A stretch of DNA of 64,000 bases from RPQJ01 sp963754125 (GTDB taxonomy: Bacteria; Pseudomonadota; Gammaproteobacteria; Steroidobacterales; Steroidobacteraceae): the NCBI GenBank assembly GCA_963754125.1, contig CAVWEX010000014.1, positions 248,001-312,000 of the forward strand, written 5' to 3'. The notes under the pieces were generated by a model. The model ran no database searches and was not told the origin of the DNA. It saw only the letters and a list, made by a program, of their open reading frames with translations. Each line of letters begins with the position of its first letter. Positions within the stretch are counted from its first letter, which is position 1. Shown here in pieces: positions 1 to 8,927 of the stretch. Both the position numbers and the translations under genes were made by a program.

Positions 1-1
1 C

Positions 2-941
2 GGCCGCGGACTCGCCGAGACGCTGTCGGCGGTGGCAGAGGAATCAGGCTGGTCGTCGCGACCCGTGCTGTTCCTGACCAACGACAACATGGTGCGCAAC
101 GTCGCCGAGCACGCTAATACGATCGGCGTCCGCTACCGGTGGAGCTGGCAGGACACCGCACCCGAGATCCTGCGACTGCTCAACAAGCAGCACCTGCCGG
201 AGGCCTGCGCCGGCCGCGGGGTGCTGTTTCCGGCCACGGCGACCCTGGCCGGACCGCAGGATGTCGCTGCGGTGATCGCCAGCGTACCCATGCCGGCCAT
301 GGTGAAGCCGGCCTGGCCGCTCGGGTCGTTCAAGGCGCGCGTGGTGCAATCACCGACGGAACTCGAGCGGCTCGTGCAGGACTTTGCGCGCAGCCTGCCG
401 TTCGTCGTGCAGCAGTGGATCGAGGGTACGGTCGAGACCCTGCGCTTCGGGGTGGCTTACCTCGATCGGGGCCGGGTCCTGGCGTGCTTCGAGGGCCGCA
501 AGGCGTATGCGGGCCGCGACGGGCTCGGTCAGGCGACCACCATGGAGCCCTGGCCCGATCCCGCCGTGCGCGAGGCCACGACCGAGTTCCTGCGAGACCG
601 CGAGCTCTCGGGCCCGGTTGCGGTCGAGTTCAAGCGCGGAGCCGACGGCAGGCTATGGATGATCGAGCCCAACGTCGGCCGCACGGAGTATTGCGTGGAC
701 GTGTGCATCGGCAACGGCTTCGACCTGCCGTGGTTCGAGTATTGCCACGTGGACGGGCGCGAACTGCCGCCGGCCACCAATCACAATCGTCGCATCTGGT
801 TCGACTGCGACCGCGACCGGTTCTCGTGGTTGCGCTACCTCGCCCGCAATCCGGGCGACCGCGCGGGCTTACCGGCCGCTGTTCCCGTTCGCCGGGCACG
901 GCGACGCCGGGCCACTTAGCACGAGGATACTTCGTCGATAG
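2..941 (+). CDS. ATP-grasp enzyme (carboxylate-amine ligase-like), 5' partial, frameshifted
   Basis: The frame is open through the left edge, so the N-terminus is missing; an internal GTG at 32 is only the first possible start in view. The visible part is the ATP-binding half of an ATP-grasp protein: a lid region with 'VKPAWPLGSFKA', and the Mg/ATP-binding end with 'VAVEFKRG' and 'MIEPNVGR'. Enzymes of this type join a carboxylate to an amine or thiol through an acyl phosphate; the substrate cannot be read here. One extra base near 863 moves the end into another frame, which closes with a coherent tail (RAYRPLFPFAGHGDAG) and stops at 939-941. It points toward the exopolysaccharide genes and probably belongs to that locus. 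Confidence 0.7.
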
Positions 942-992
942 CCTGTTTGCTCTTGCACGAGGTCGCGCATAGGCGAACCGGCCGATTGGGAA

Positions 993-2277
993 TCAGGTAC
1001 TTACAGTGCCGCTTTGCACCTTGCCGGAGCTGCAGGCAGTGACTTCGTCCAGGAGGGCTGCGAGCCGCAGAGTCGTGCCCGCCCGGGAGAAGCGCATCAC
1101 CTCCTCACGCGTCGGGGCGAAGGTCGTGCCGGCAGCGCTGCCTTCACTGCACCGAGGATCGTGTCCTTGATGGCGGCGACGTCGTCGAGTGGTGCGACGG
1201 CGTCGATGCCGAGTTCGGCCAGCAGCTGTCCGGTGTCGCCCGCCGGATCGGTGAAGCCGACCACGGGGCGCCCGACGTAGAGGTATTCGTAGAGCTTGGC
1301 CGGGATCTGGCGGTTGCAGTTGGCGGCCTGGAAGAGCATCAGCACGTCGGCGGCGTGCATTTCCGCGAGCGCATCGCGGTAGGGCATCCCGGGCAGCATG
1401 CGCACCACGTCGGCGATACCGAGCCGCTCGAGCTGCGGTTGATATCGATCCGCATAACCCCCGCCGCGCAGGTCGAAACGGGCCGTCTCGGGCGTGATCG
1501 TGCCTTGCGCTCGCAGTTCGGCGACGGCCTGGAAGAAGTGCTCCGGATTGCGCTCGTAGGGGTAGAGGTTGCCGCTGTGCAGGAACACGCAGGGACCGGG
1601 CCGCCGGCCGACGGCGGTCGCAACGTCCGGCAACGGCGGGAAGGCCGCCTCGTCGAAGCCGTTCGGAATCACGCGGACGCGCCCGGCCGGGAACTCCGGA
1701 TAGCGCGTCCGGTACAGGCCTGCGGTGCCCTCGGTGGTGACCGTCACCGCCGCGCACGTCTCGAAGACCCGACGCTCCAGCGCCCAGTAGGCCGTGCGGA
1801 TGCGTTCATCGTCGGGATAGCCGTCCTGTCCCATGGGATCGCGGAAGTCCGCCACCCACGGCAGGCCGCTGCCGCGGCTCAGCCGCCACGCGATCTCGTG
1901 CGCCGAGGCGATCGGAAACGTGGAAAAGATCGCATGCGGGGACCACTCGCGGAGCAGCCGCCGGCCCGCCTGGACCCCGGAGTAGATCCACGAGCTCCAC
2001 CGGTCGGGCGTGGCGAGCGCGCGGGGGTAGCGGCCGAAGACCGAGAGGTGCCGCTGCGCATCGAAGCCGCGTGCCCGTACGACGCGGATCCCCTCAGGGA
2101 TCAACTCGTTGTTGTCGACGTGACTGACGCGGGTAGGCGCCCGGTGTCACCGTCAGCACCGTGACGTCCCAGCCGTGTCGCACCAAGATATCGCGCGAAG
2201 GCCAGGGAGCGATGGACGCCGGTGCTGCCCTGCAGTGGCGGGAAGTGGAAGGCGACCAGCAGGAGCCGCTTCTGCAT
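993..2277 (-). CDS. Glycosyltransferase family 4 (GT-B), frameshifted
   Basis: A retaining GT-B sugar transferase likely to add a residue to an exopolysaccharide repeat unit on the cytoplasmic face. The N-terminus 'MQKRLLLVAFHFPPLQGS' starts at ATG 2277 and is the usual GT4 opening with a glycine-rich donor loop. The C-terminal half has 'VIPNGFDE', 'LHSGNLYPYERNP' and the EX7E-like 'AKLYEYLYVGRPVVGF'. The reading frame breaks near 2187 and 2135 (one extra base each) and near 1128 (one missing base in a G run). After repair it is about 428 residues, a normal GT4 length. It lies just downstream of the small secreted Cys protein on the same strand. Donor and acceptor are not predictable. Confidence 0.82.
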
Positions 2278-2311
2278 CTGGGACCCGTGGGGATCGCGGG
2301 TGCCGGGTGCG

Positions 2312-2774
2312 CTACAGCGCCGAGGACCGCGCCGCGGCGGCCATCTGGCATTGTTTCGCGACCTCGCGGTAGATCGGGCTCGTGGGAGGCGTGCGCTTGA
2401 GCGTGTAGTTCGCAGTCGCCTTCCGCCTGGCGCAGCAGCTGCTTGCGCTCCTGGCCGGAGCGCGCCACGCCGGCGCGCTGCGAGTAGACCAGGCTGGCGC
2501 AGTAGTGGTGCACGTGGGTAAACGCCTGGTTGCCGAGCCGCTTTTCTTCGCGGTCTCGGTGGTCGCGGCCGGCACGGTGCCGTGATAAGGCGACTTCCGT
2601 CCGACCGAGGTCTGCACGTAGCGGGCCTTGCAGTAATCGGGCCACATGGCCCACTCGCTGGGTGTCGGCTTGAAGTGGTAGGCGAGGCGCCACGACGGGC
2701 AACAGGACGCCCGAGATGACCGCTGCGACCATCACGCCCCGGGCCGTTCGGCCTGCCTGCGACCTGTGCTTCAT
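2312..2774 (-). CDS. Small secreted cysteine-containing protein, unknown function, frameshifted
   Basis: Repaired length is about 154 residues. The ATG at 2774 opens a signal-anchor-like segment (basic MKHRSQAGR, then hydrophobic GVMVAAVISGVLLPVVA). The mature part has recurring Cys/His-rich motifs: 'MWPDYCKARY', 'THVHHYCASLVY', 'AEGDCEYTLKRTP' and 'YREVAKQC'. The last part, with alternating helices of about 15 residues, looks TPR-like. Frame breaks lie near 2685, 2545 and 2405. It sits between the GT4 gene and the beta-propeller gene in one direction, so a periplasmic role in the polysaccharide system is inferred from position only. I do not recognise the family with certainty. Confidence 0.55.
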
Positions 2775-2795
2775 CGTTTCGACCCGTCCCTGACT

Positions 2796-4106
2796 TCAAT
2801 CTGCCTTCAACGCCACCGGCGACTTCGGTTCCGGACGGCCGTCTCCGCCCGGAATCCTGAATGCATAGACCGGTCCGTCCACCTGGGTGACGACGAGGGC
2901 GATCTCGGCGTCGTCGAAGCTGGCGATGCGGAACTTGCTGTACACGCCGTTCCTGCTTTCGCCGTCCGGAACCACCGTGTTTGCAGGCGAAGTCAGCTCC
3001 GACCACGTCCAGGCGGCGGTGCGCCAGTCCGGACCCTGCTGCTTGAGCGCGAACACGTCCGCCCCGCGCCGATAGTAGACGAAGGCGCGCCGTGCCGCCG
3101 ACCATTCCCACCCGTGCGAGGACAGTCGTTCCGGTGGCGTCCCTGCCTGCGTGAGCTGTACGTTGCCGCCGCTGCCGGCGTCCGGCTGGGACAGGTCCAC
3201 CGCGCGCACTTCGGGCGAATTGCGGAATGTCGTGAAGACGATGAGGTCGTTCACCGGGTCGTAGGCGGCAACGGCGTCGGTCACGGACGCTCGCTGCGGA
3301 TAGTTCTGGAAACGGCCGTAGCGGTCGCCCTCGGCCCGGGGCTTCGGGTCGAAGCTCACGAAGCTGCGGGTGCCGGAGCCGCCGTTCGCCCAGAAGAGGT
3401 CGCGCCTGGAGTCGTACGCGGACCAGCCGCCCGAGTTCGTGTAGTTCTCGGGGTTGCGCGGCGACAACCGCCAGTTGCGCCTGTTCCAGTCGCGGTTCGC
3501 GTTCGAGTCCGGGGGCTTCAGCCCGTCCAGCGCGAACATCGCGACCACCGGGCTGCTCTTGCCGCCGGTGTTGTCGTGCTGGGTCTTCAGCATCACGAAC
3601 GAGTTGGTGCCCGGGTGATAGTCCACCTGGTCGTAGGTGTGGGACACGCTCGGCGTGCCGTCGGGCCAGATGCCGTCCTCGACCGGGAAGGACGGCGAGG
3701 CATATGGATTGGTGAGACGTTGCCAGCGACGCGAGGCGAGGTCGAACGCGTACACCTCGTTGCCGTAGTAGTCTGCGTGGCCACCACCTGCGACGATCAG
3801 TGCGCCACTCGTTCCGTAGCCCGAGGCGAAGGCTCCGCCGTTCCACGCGCCCAGCACCGCACTCTGGCTGTCCTTCCACGGCGGCGCGCCGGGGTGGTCC
3901 GGGTTGGCCCCCGGGTCGCGGGCCGGGTCCACGTCCTGCAGGGTGTTCAGGCTGACGGCGGCCCAGGTGCCCGGAGCGATCTCCTTCACCCAGGCCGGCG
4001 CCGGCCGGCCGGCGGCGTTTGCCGGTCCCGTCGCGATGAGCAGCCCCGCGGTCGCCGCAAGCGTGCGCAGCGCCGCGCTGAACGCATGAACAGTCCGCAT
4101 GCGCAT
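2796..4106 (-). CDS. Secreted Kelch-like beta-propeller protein
   Basis: 436 residues from ATG 4106, chosen because it opens a clear signal peptide (MRMRTVHAFSAALRT, then a hydrophobic core ending GPANA). The mature protein has repeated propeller-blade motifs: 'VAGGGHADYYGNEVYAFDL' followed by 'W', 'SHTYDQVDYHPGTNSF', 'GWSAYDSRRDLFWANGG' and 'AVAAYDPVNDLIVF'. These match Kelch/galactose-oxidase-type blades. Its last third is clearly related to the C-terminus of the large protein at 8928-11561 ('ARRAFVYYRRGADVFAL' against 'VRRAFAIWCTGRDVWYL'). It starts 7 bases after the jelly-roll gene stops, so the two are probably co-transcribed. It may bind or process the exported polysaccharide; enzymatic activity is not shown. 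Confidence 0.72.
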   Translation of the reverse strand: MRMRTVHAFSAALRTLAATAGLLIATGPANAAGRPAPAWVKEIAPGTWAAVSLNTLQDVDPARDPGANPDHPGAPPWKDSQSAVLGAWNGGAFASGYGTSGALIVAGGGHADYYGNEVYAFDLASRRWQRLTNPYASPSFPVEDGIWPDGTPSVSHTYDQVDYHPGTNSFVMLKTQHDNTGGKSSPVVAMFALDGLKPPDSNANRDWNRRNWRLSPRNPENYTNSGGWSAYDSRRDLFWANGGSGTRSFVSFDPKPRAEGDRYGRFQNYPQRASVTDAVAAYDPVNDLIVFTTFRNSPEVRAVDLSQPDAGSGGNVQLTQAGTPPERLSSHGWEWSAARRAFVYYRRGADVFALKQQGPDWRTAAWTWSELTSPANTVVPDGESRNGVYSKFRIASFDDAEIALVVTQVDGPVYAFRIPGGDGRPEPKSPVALKAD

Positions 4107-4113
4107 CACGCCC

Positions 4114-5266
4114 TCAACGTCCCTCGGCCGGCCGCACCGTGGGCGCCTCGATTCCATGGCCGCCCGGGAACGGGATCGGCTCTGAGCTTGCAATGAGTTC
4201 GTCATAAATGGCGTACGTGACCTCGCGGGTCGGATCCGGTGCGCGCTCCTCGAGACGCGGGAGTAGCTGCGCGCCGGTGTAGTTGCCCTCGCGGTGGCCA
4301 AGGTTTGCGTCGCCGACCGCGTCGATGACGAGACGTGGCGGATCGCCGCGTCGCGCGTGCCACATTTTTACCGTCTGGGCCGGTTCGTTGACGTAGATCT
4401 CGATCACGTTCCAGGCATCCGGGATCCAGACGATGCCGTGGCGCGAGCTTTCGGGCTCCGGATAGCCTTGCGCGCTCACCGTTCCCTCTCCGTAGCGCAC
4501 CGGGTTGCGCTTGTAGTAGGAGTGGAACATGCCGTAGCGGCGCCGGAAGAGGTCGCAGCTCGTGGCGTCGGTCTGGCCGCCCTCGGCCTGCGGACCGGCG
4601 TCCACCGCCGCCTGCCACTGGTAGTCCGGGGACTTGCTGCACGGGTTGCCGGACTTGGACGACCACTTGCGGCCGAAGCCGTGCGTGCCCTTGGGACCCA
4701 CCGTGTACGCGCCCACCACGCGCGAGAAGCGCATGCTCTTCACCACGATCTCGCCCTTGCCGAAGCTCTGGTCGGGTTCCTGCAGGATCGCCCACTTGTG
4801 CCCGACGTCGCCCTTGTCGTTCACGGTCCTGAACCGGTGATCGAGGATGTACCTCGGCATGTAGATCGAGAACTGGTAGTAGAGTTCCTTCTTCCGGGTC
4901 TTCTTGGTCCGCGCACCGATGCCGTCGAAGGAGTGCGCGAAGGTCGCCGTGCCCTCGCCGTCCTCAGGGTGCACCTCGATGCGCACGGCGGCGCCGCCGC
5001 TCAGCGTATTGCGAGTCTCGAGGAACAGGCGCGTGGGGTTGCGCCGGTGCCTCAGGAAGCTGCGCTGCCGCAGGGCCTCGTCGTCCGTGAGGCCGGCGAA
5101 ATTGTCGGCGTAGAAGACAGCGGCCGCCTTGCTGCGGACCCGCCAGTCCCGCTCGGCGTCGTCCACTGCGCCGGCCGGCGGCGAGACCAGCAGCAGCCAG
5201 CGCGAGCGGTACCACCCCGGCTGCACCGGAACGCCGCGTGCAAAGCCTGTGCGAGAGCGACTTCAT
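4114..5266 (-). CDS. Secreted jelly-roll (polysaccharide lyase-like) protein, frameshifted
   Basis: About 383 residues after repair. The start is ATG 5266, whose ATGA overlaps the stop of the transglutaminase-like gene; it gives a signal peptide (MKSLSHRLCTRR, then GVVPLALAAAGLAAG). One extra base near 5165 separates this from the body. The body has beta-rich strands typical of concanavalin-like/heparin-lyase-like folds: 'AAVRIEVHPEDGEGTA', 'ELYYQFSIYMPRYI', 'HKWAILQEPDQSFGKGE', 'HGIVWIPDAWNVIEIYVN' and 'VKMWHARRGD'. Such folds occur in polysaccharide lyases and glycan-binding proteins. I cannot point to catalytic residues. Position suggests trimming or binding of the exported polymer in the periplasm. 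Confidence 0.62.
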
Positions 5267-6252
5267 GAACGACCTCTCCGATGCAGGAGCAGCGCGATTC
5301 CCGTTACGACCACGCCAAGCAGGAAGACAATCATGACCACGCGCAATCGCAGCAGTTCCGCGACGGCTTCCGGGTCGGCGAAATCACGCGAGATGACGAT
5401 CTTCGGCTGAAGTCCCACGGCGATGCCGACGAGTTGCTCCGCCGAGCGCGAGACCCCGGAGAACGCCTTGACGGCGGGCGACGCATCGTAGGACAGCATG
5501 TTGTTGCCCCACACGAGGAAGAAGCGCGGCGCTCCGCGGCGATAGTACTCGAGAGCCCGGGCGGACGACTTGAAGCCGAACTTCGCGGGATTGATCGGCA
5601 CGACCTGCAGCTCGCTCGAGGTCCCGTCGAGCAGTGCCTTGCGGATGTCGGTGGCGGACAGCGGCTGGCCGTCGAGGTCGGTCACGAAGAAGGAGTTGAA
5701 GGAATCGATGAACAGCCACTTTCCCCGCTTGCGGTCCCACACCTCGTTGAAAGCGTGTCCGTCGCCGCCGTAGCCGTCGAAGGACATTCCCCACTCGCGG
5801 ACCGAGAGCCCGGCGGCCCGACCGAGCGCACCGTAGACCTGGGTGTAGTCGGCACAATAGCCGTCGCCGTCGGCGGTGATGCGCTCGAGCGCCGTCACGG
5901 TGTCGTCCTGGATCGGGTCCCGGCGTCGCTTGCGATTCTGGCCCAGCGCGCTCGCCAGGTTCACCGCCGTCTCGAAGTCGTCCGTCGGCGTCGAGCCTCT
6001 CTGGGCTTCCATCGCAAATCTCACGAGCGGCTCGGGCGTGGGCAGCGTCTCGGCGAGGTAGTCCGCGGGCATGGAATCGGGGGTCCACTGGTGCGCACCG
6101 GCGGGTTCGACCTCGGCGATCACGGCATTGCGCAGCAGCACGAGGTCCTGCGACGAGTCCACCTGCAGCCCGAGGTACGCGAGGCTCGACGTGGCCACCA
6201 GCACTCCGGCAGCAGCGATCCAGGCCAGTGGCTTCAACCGGGGCAGGCGCAC
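5263..6252 (-). CDS. Membrane-anchored transglutaminase-like cysteine protein
   Basis: 329 residues with an N-terminal membrane segment (about 10-30), a periplasmic domain and a C-terminal membrane segment (about 303-322) before a basic tail. The middle carries the papain-like triad of the transglutaminase-core fold: Cys133 in 'DGDGYCADYTQ', His166 in 'GGDGHAFNEVW' and Asp183 in 'LFIDSFNSF'. This fold covers cysteine proteases, amidases and cross-linking enzymes. Its stop overlaps the ATG of the jelly-roll gene (ATGA), so the two are translationally coupled, and it lies 7 bases after the deacetylase gene. A role in modifying surface polymer or protein is inferred; the substrate is unknown. 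Confidence 0.75.
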   Translation of the reverse strand: MRLPRLKPLAWIAAAGVLVATSSLAYLGLQVDSSQDLVLLRNAVIAEVEPAGAHQWTPDSMPADYLAETLPTPEPLVRFAMEAQRGSTPTDDFETAVNLASALGQNRKRRRDPIQDDTVTALERITADGDGYCADYTQVYGALGRAAGLSVREWGMSFDGYGGDGHAFNEVWDRKRGKWLFIDSFNSFFVTDLDGQPLSATDIRKALLDGTSSELQVVPINPAKFGFKSSARALEYYRRGAPRFFLVWGNNMLSYDASPAVKAFSGVSRSAEQLVGIAVGLQPKIVISRDFADPEAVAELLRLRVVMIVFLLGVVVTGIALLLHRRGRS

Positions 6253-6259
6253 GGCAGGA

Positions 6260-7300
6260 CTACCTCGCAGCCCGGTTGCGGCCGAGTGCGCCGCGCACGA
6301 GTTCGAGGAAGCCCGACACTTCGGCCTCGAAGCGGATCGCGGAGCAGGTCTCCGAGTCCAGGAAGCGGCGCAACTCCAGCGGCGGGGTTTCCGAACCGTT
6401 CATCCCGGGCAGGGTGGTCGTGGCCGAGACGATGCCGAGCGCAGCGAGTTGCGGGAAGGCATCCCGGTCGTACTCTCCGCTCGGGTAGCACAAGTGACGG
6501 AACGGTCCGGCCGCAACCCGGCCGAGTGCCGCGCGATTCGATTCAATCTCGTCGGCGAGCGCATCCGGGTCCCTGCCCGGAAAGCGGTGGCGATGCGTGT
6601 GCAACTGCAGATCCACGCCCTGGGAAGGAAGGGTGGCGGCCTCGGCGGGGGACATGAACGTGAACATGCGCTGCCTGCGCACGCGCTCCAGGTCCAGGCC
6701 CAGCAAACCGTAGAGGCGTTCGAGCAGCGCCTGCCGCTCGTCTGCCGAGTCGAGTCCGTCGGCCCACCGCCGCAATGCCTCCAGCGCCAGCGACCGCCGC
6801 GCCGGATCCGACAGATCAAATCGTCCTTCGAGGCCTGGGTCCACGCCGCCAAGATCCAGCGTCTGCGCCCGCGCCTGCCACAGGGCATAGGCCGCCGCCA
6901 CATTGAATACCTGCGTCTGCTTCTCGACGTAGTAGGTCGCCAGATACACCGTTGCCGGCAGCCCGCGGCTTGCCAGGGCCGGGGCCATTCCGTGCAGCGT
7001 CCCGTACCAGCCGTCGTCGATCGTGATGACCACCGCCGCACGCGGCAGCGTTCCCTGCCGCAGTCGGTCGAGTGCCTCGCCAAGTGGCAGTACCGGGTGG
7101 CCAGTCCGCTGCAGGTGATCGAGGCGATCCGCGAAGGTCGCGGTCCGCATGAACAGCATGGGCTGGAACTCGAACTCGTCCTCGAGCGCCACGCCGTGGT
7201 AGCAGAGGATGCGCAGACGGTCCGCCGTCAGCGACCGGGCGAGGGCGAAGAGCCCGCAGCTGCGGGCGAGGTACAAGGCCGCCTCCGCGAGACGCGTCAC
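6260..7300 (-). CDS. Polysaccharide deacetylase (NodB domain)
   Basis: 346 residues from GTG 7300, chosen because GTGA overlaps the stop of the flippase gene. The NodB-homology domain begins with 'LRILCYHGV' near residue 30. It has the catalytic/metal Asp pair at 95-96 (VVITIDDGW) and the zinc-binding His motif 'LHTHRH' at 234-238; 'LCYPSGEYD' is the later conserved motif. These enzymes remove N- or O-acetyl groups from polysaccharides using a divalent metal. No signal peptide is apparent. The long insert between residues 130 and 215 resembles deacetylases in exosortase-linked loci. It is coupled to the flippase, consistent with acting on the polymer or its lipid-linked intermediate. Confidence 0.87.
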   Translation of the reverse strand: MTRLAEAALYLARSCGLFALARSLTADRLRILCYHGVALEDEFEFQPMLFMRTATFADRLDHLQRTGHPVLPLGEALDRLRQGTLPRAAVVITIDDGWYGTLHGMAPALASRGLPATVYLATYYVEKQTQVFNVAAAYALWQARAQTLDLGGVDPGLEGRFDLSDPARRSLALEALRRWADGLDSADERQALLERLYGLLGLDLERVRRQRMFTFMSPAEAATLPSQGVDLQLHTHRHRFPGRDPDALADEIESNRAALGRVAAGPFRHLCYPSGEYDRDAFPQLAALGIVSATTTLPGMNGSETPPLELRRFLDSETCSAIRFEAEVSGFLELVRGALGRNRAAR

Positions 7301-8839
7301 GACCAAATCCGTGCACGCAGTCGCTCGAGCCGCGGCGCGATGCGGCGCAGCAACGCCTTCTCCGCACCCTCCGGACGTCCGGCCAGGTGCCAGAGGACGC
7401 CGATGCAGCCGGTGAACACCAGCGCGCCAATGAGCACTACCGCGAGCAGGCGAGGCAGGGCAACCCACGTGTTGCGGATGCGCCCACGCGAGGGCGAGTG
7501 GTTTCGTGACCGCGAACATCGCGGCCGAAGCGATTGCGGGTCGCCACAGCGGGTCCCACGCATCCGAGAACCGGATTGGCGTCGAACGGAAGATGATGAC
7601 GTAGCAGATCGGCAACACGACCGACGATCGAGTGAATCAGGTACGCCCAGGCGGCGCCCTCCATGCCTTTGTACATCACCCCCGCCGCGATCATGGGAAG
7701 CAATGTGATGGCCTGGATGGCGACCGTGAGCGTCTGCTGGCGGGGTTGCCCCGTCGCGTACAGCACCGAGGCCGTCGAGGCCGACAGCGCACGCGTTGCA
7801 CCTCCCAGCGCCAGCAGCGTCAGCAAGGGTGCGGCAGCGTGCCACTGCGGGCCGAGCGCGACGGGCACGAGCAGGTTCGAGATCGCGGCGAGCACCGGTG
7901 GACGCCGGCACCGCGACGATTGCGATGAGTCCCAGCGTCGACTTGTAGGCATCACGAAGGCGATCCGCGTCGTTCGCAAGGCGCGAGTAGCCGGGGAATA
8001 CCGCACGATTGATCGGGGCGATCAGCGCCTGGTTCGCCGCCCCGCCGATCTCCTTTGCCACCGAGAAGAGACCGATGGCGCTTGCATCGAGTGCCCGGCC
8101 CATGACCAGGATGAAGCCCCGGTCTCGCAGGTACCGCAGCATGCTGCTTACCTGGATCCACTTCGAGAACCCAAAGAGCGTTCGCCATGACTTGAGGCAG
8201 AAGCGCGGCCGGTACGGCAGGAACAGGTAGCTTACGACCACCGCGGCGACGTTGCCCGCGACGATGCCGCCGACCAGCGCCCAGTAGGAGCGCACGGCGA
8301 ACGCGAGCGGGAATCGCTACGGCGACCATGCACACCTTCTGGGCGACCTGCAGTGCAAAGTCACGCTTGAAGTCGAGCTGCCGGCGGAACTGCACCGTGC
8401 CGATATTCTGAAATGCCAGGAAGAAATGTCCCGCCGCTACGAAGTACAGGATCGCCTCGATGCGGGGCTCGGAGTAGAAGCTGGCAGCAAACGGCGCCAG
8501 GACGGCGATCAGGGTGCAGATGATGCCGGCGAGCATCACGTTCAGCGTCCACGCCGTGTCGAAATCGTCGCGAGTGGCGTCGCGCTTCTGGATCAGCGGC
8601 ATCTCGAATCCGAATTCGCTCAGCGTCTCGACGAGCTTGACCGCCGACATGGCCAGCGCGATGAGGCCGAAGTCAGCCGGTGTGAGCAGTCGCGCGAGCA
8701 CGAGCGTGCTCAGCAGGCCGAGGAAGCGCACGCCCATGCGCGCCGCCGTCATCCAGGCGATGCCATGGGCCATCTGCTGCTTGATACGGCGCGGTGCAAC
8801 CGGCCCGTCGGAGCGGACGGTATCGGGGAGGTGGTCCAT
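7297..8839 (-). CDS. Oligosaccharide flippase (Wzx/MOP family), frameshifted
   Basis: About 512 residues after repair, starting at ATG 8839. It is strongly hydrophobic with 12 or more membrane segments. The N-terminus 'MAHGIAWMTAARMGVRFLGLLSTLVLARLLTPADFGLIALA' is the typical opening of polysaccharide-transport flippases (shown in part). Later pieces include 'LFGFSKWIQVSSMLRYLRD' and 'IYFVAAGH'-type segments. Four single-base frame breaks (about 8302, 7905, 7605 and 7490) split it; each reads as an extra base. It would move lipid-linked repeat units across the inner membrane. Its stop overlaps the start of the deacetylase gene (GTGA). Confidence 0.82.
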
Positions 8840-8927
8840 TTGGGATCAGGCGAGGGGACCCGACAACACTAGCACGGCGACCGGGTCGCTTTTGCGATGT
8901 GGTTCCGCTTGCCGATCGTCCTCGCGG

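Noticed and set aside
2101..3879. Long minus-strand open frame of 592 codons
   Set aside because: It is the shadow of the beta-propeller gene in another frame; only its last part is used, as the start of the GT4 gene. The Arg-rich composition is typical of shadow frames in GC-rich DNA.
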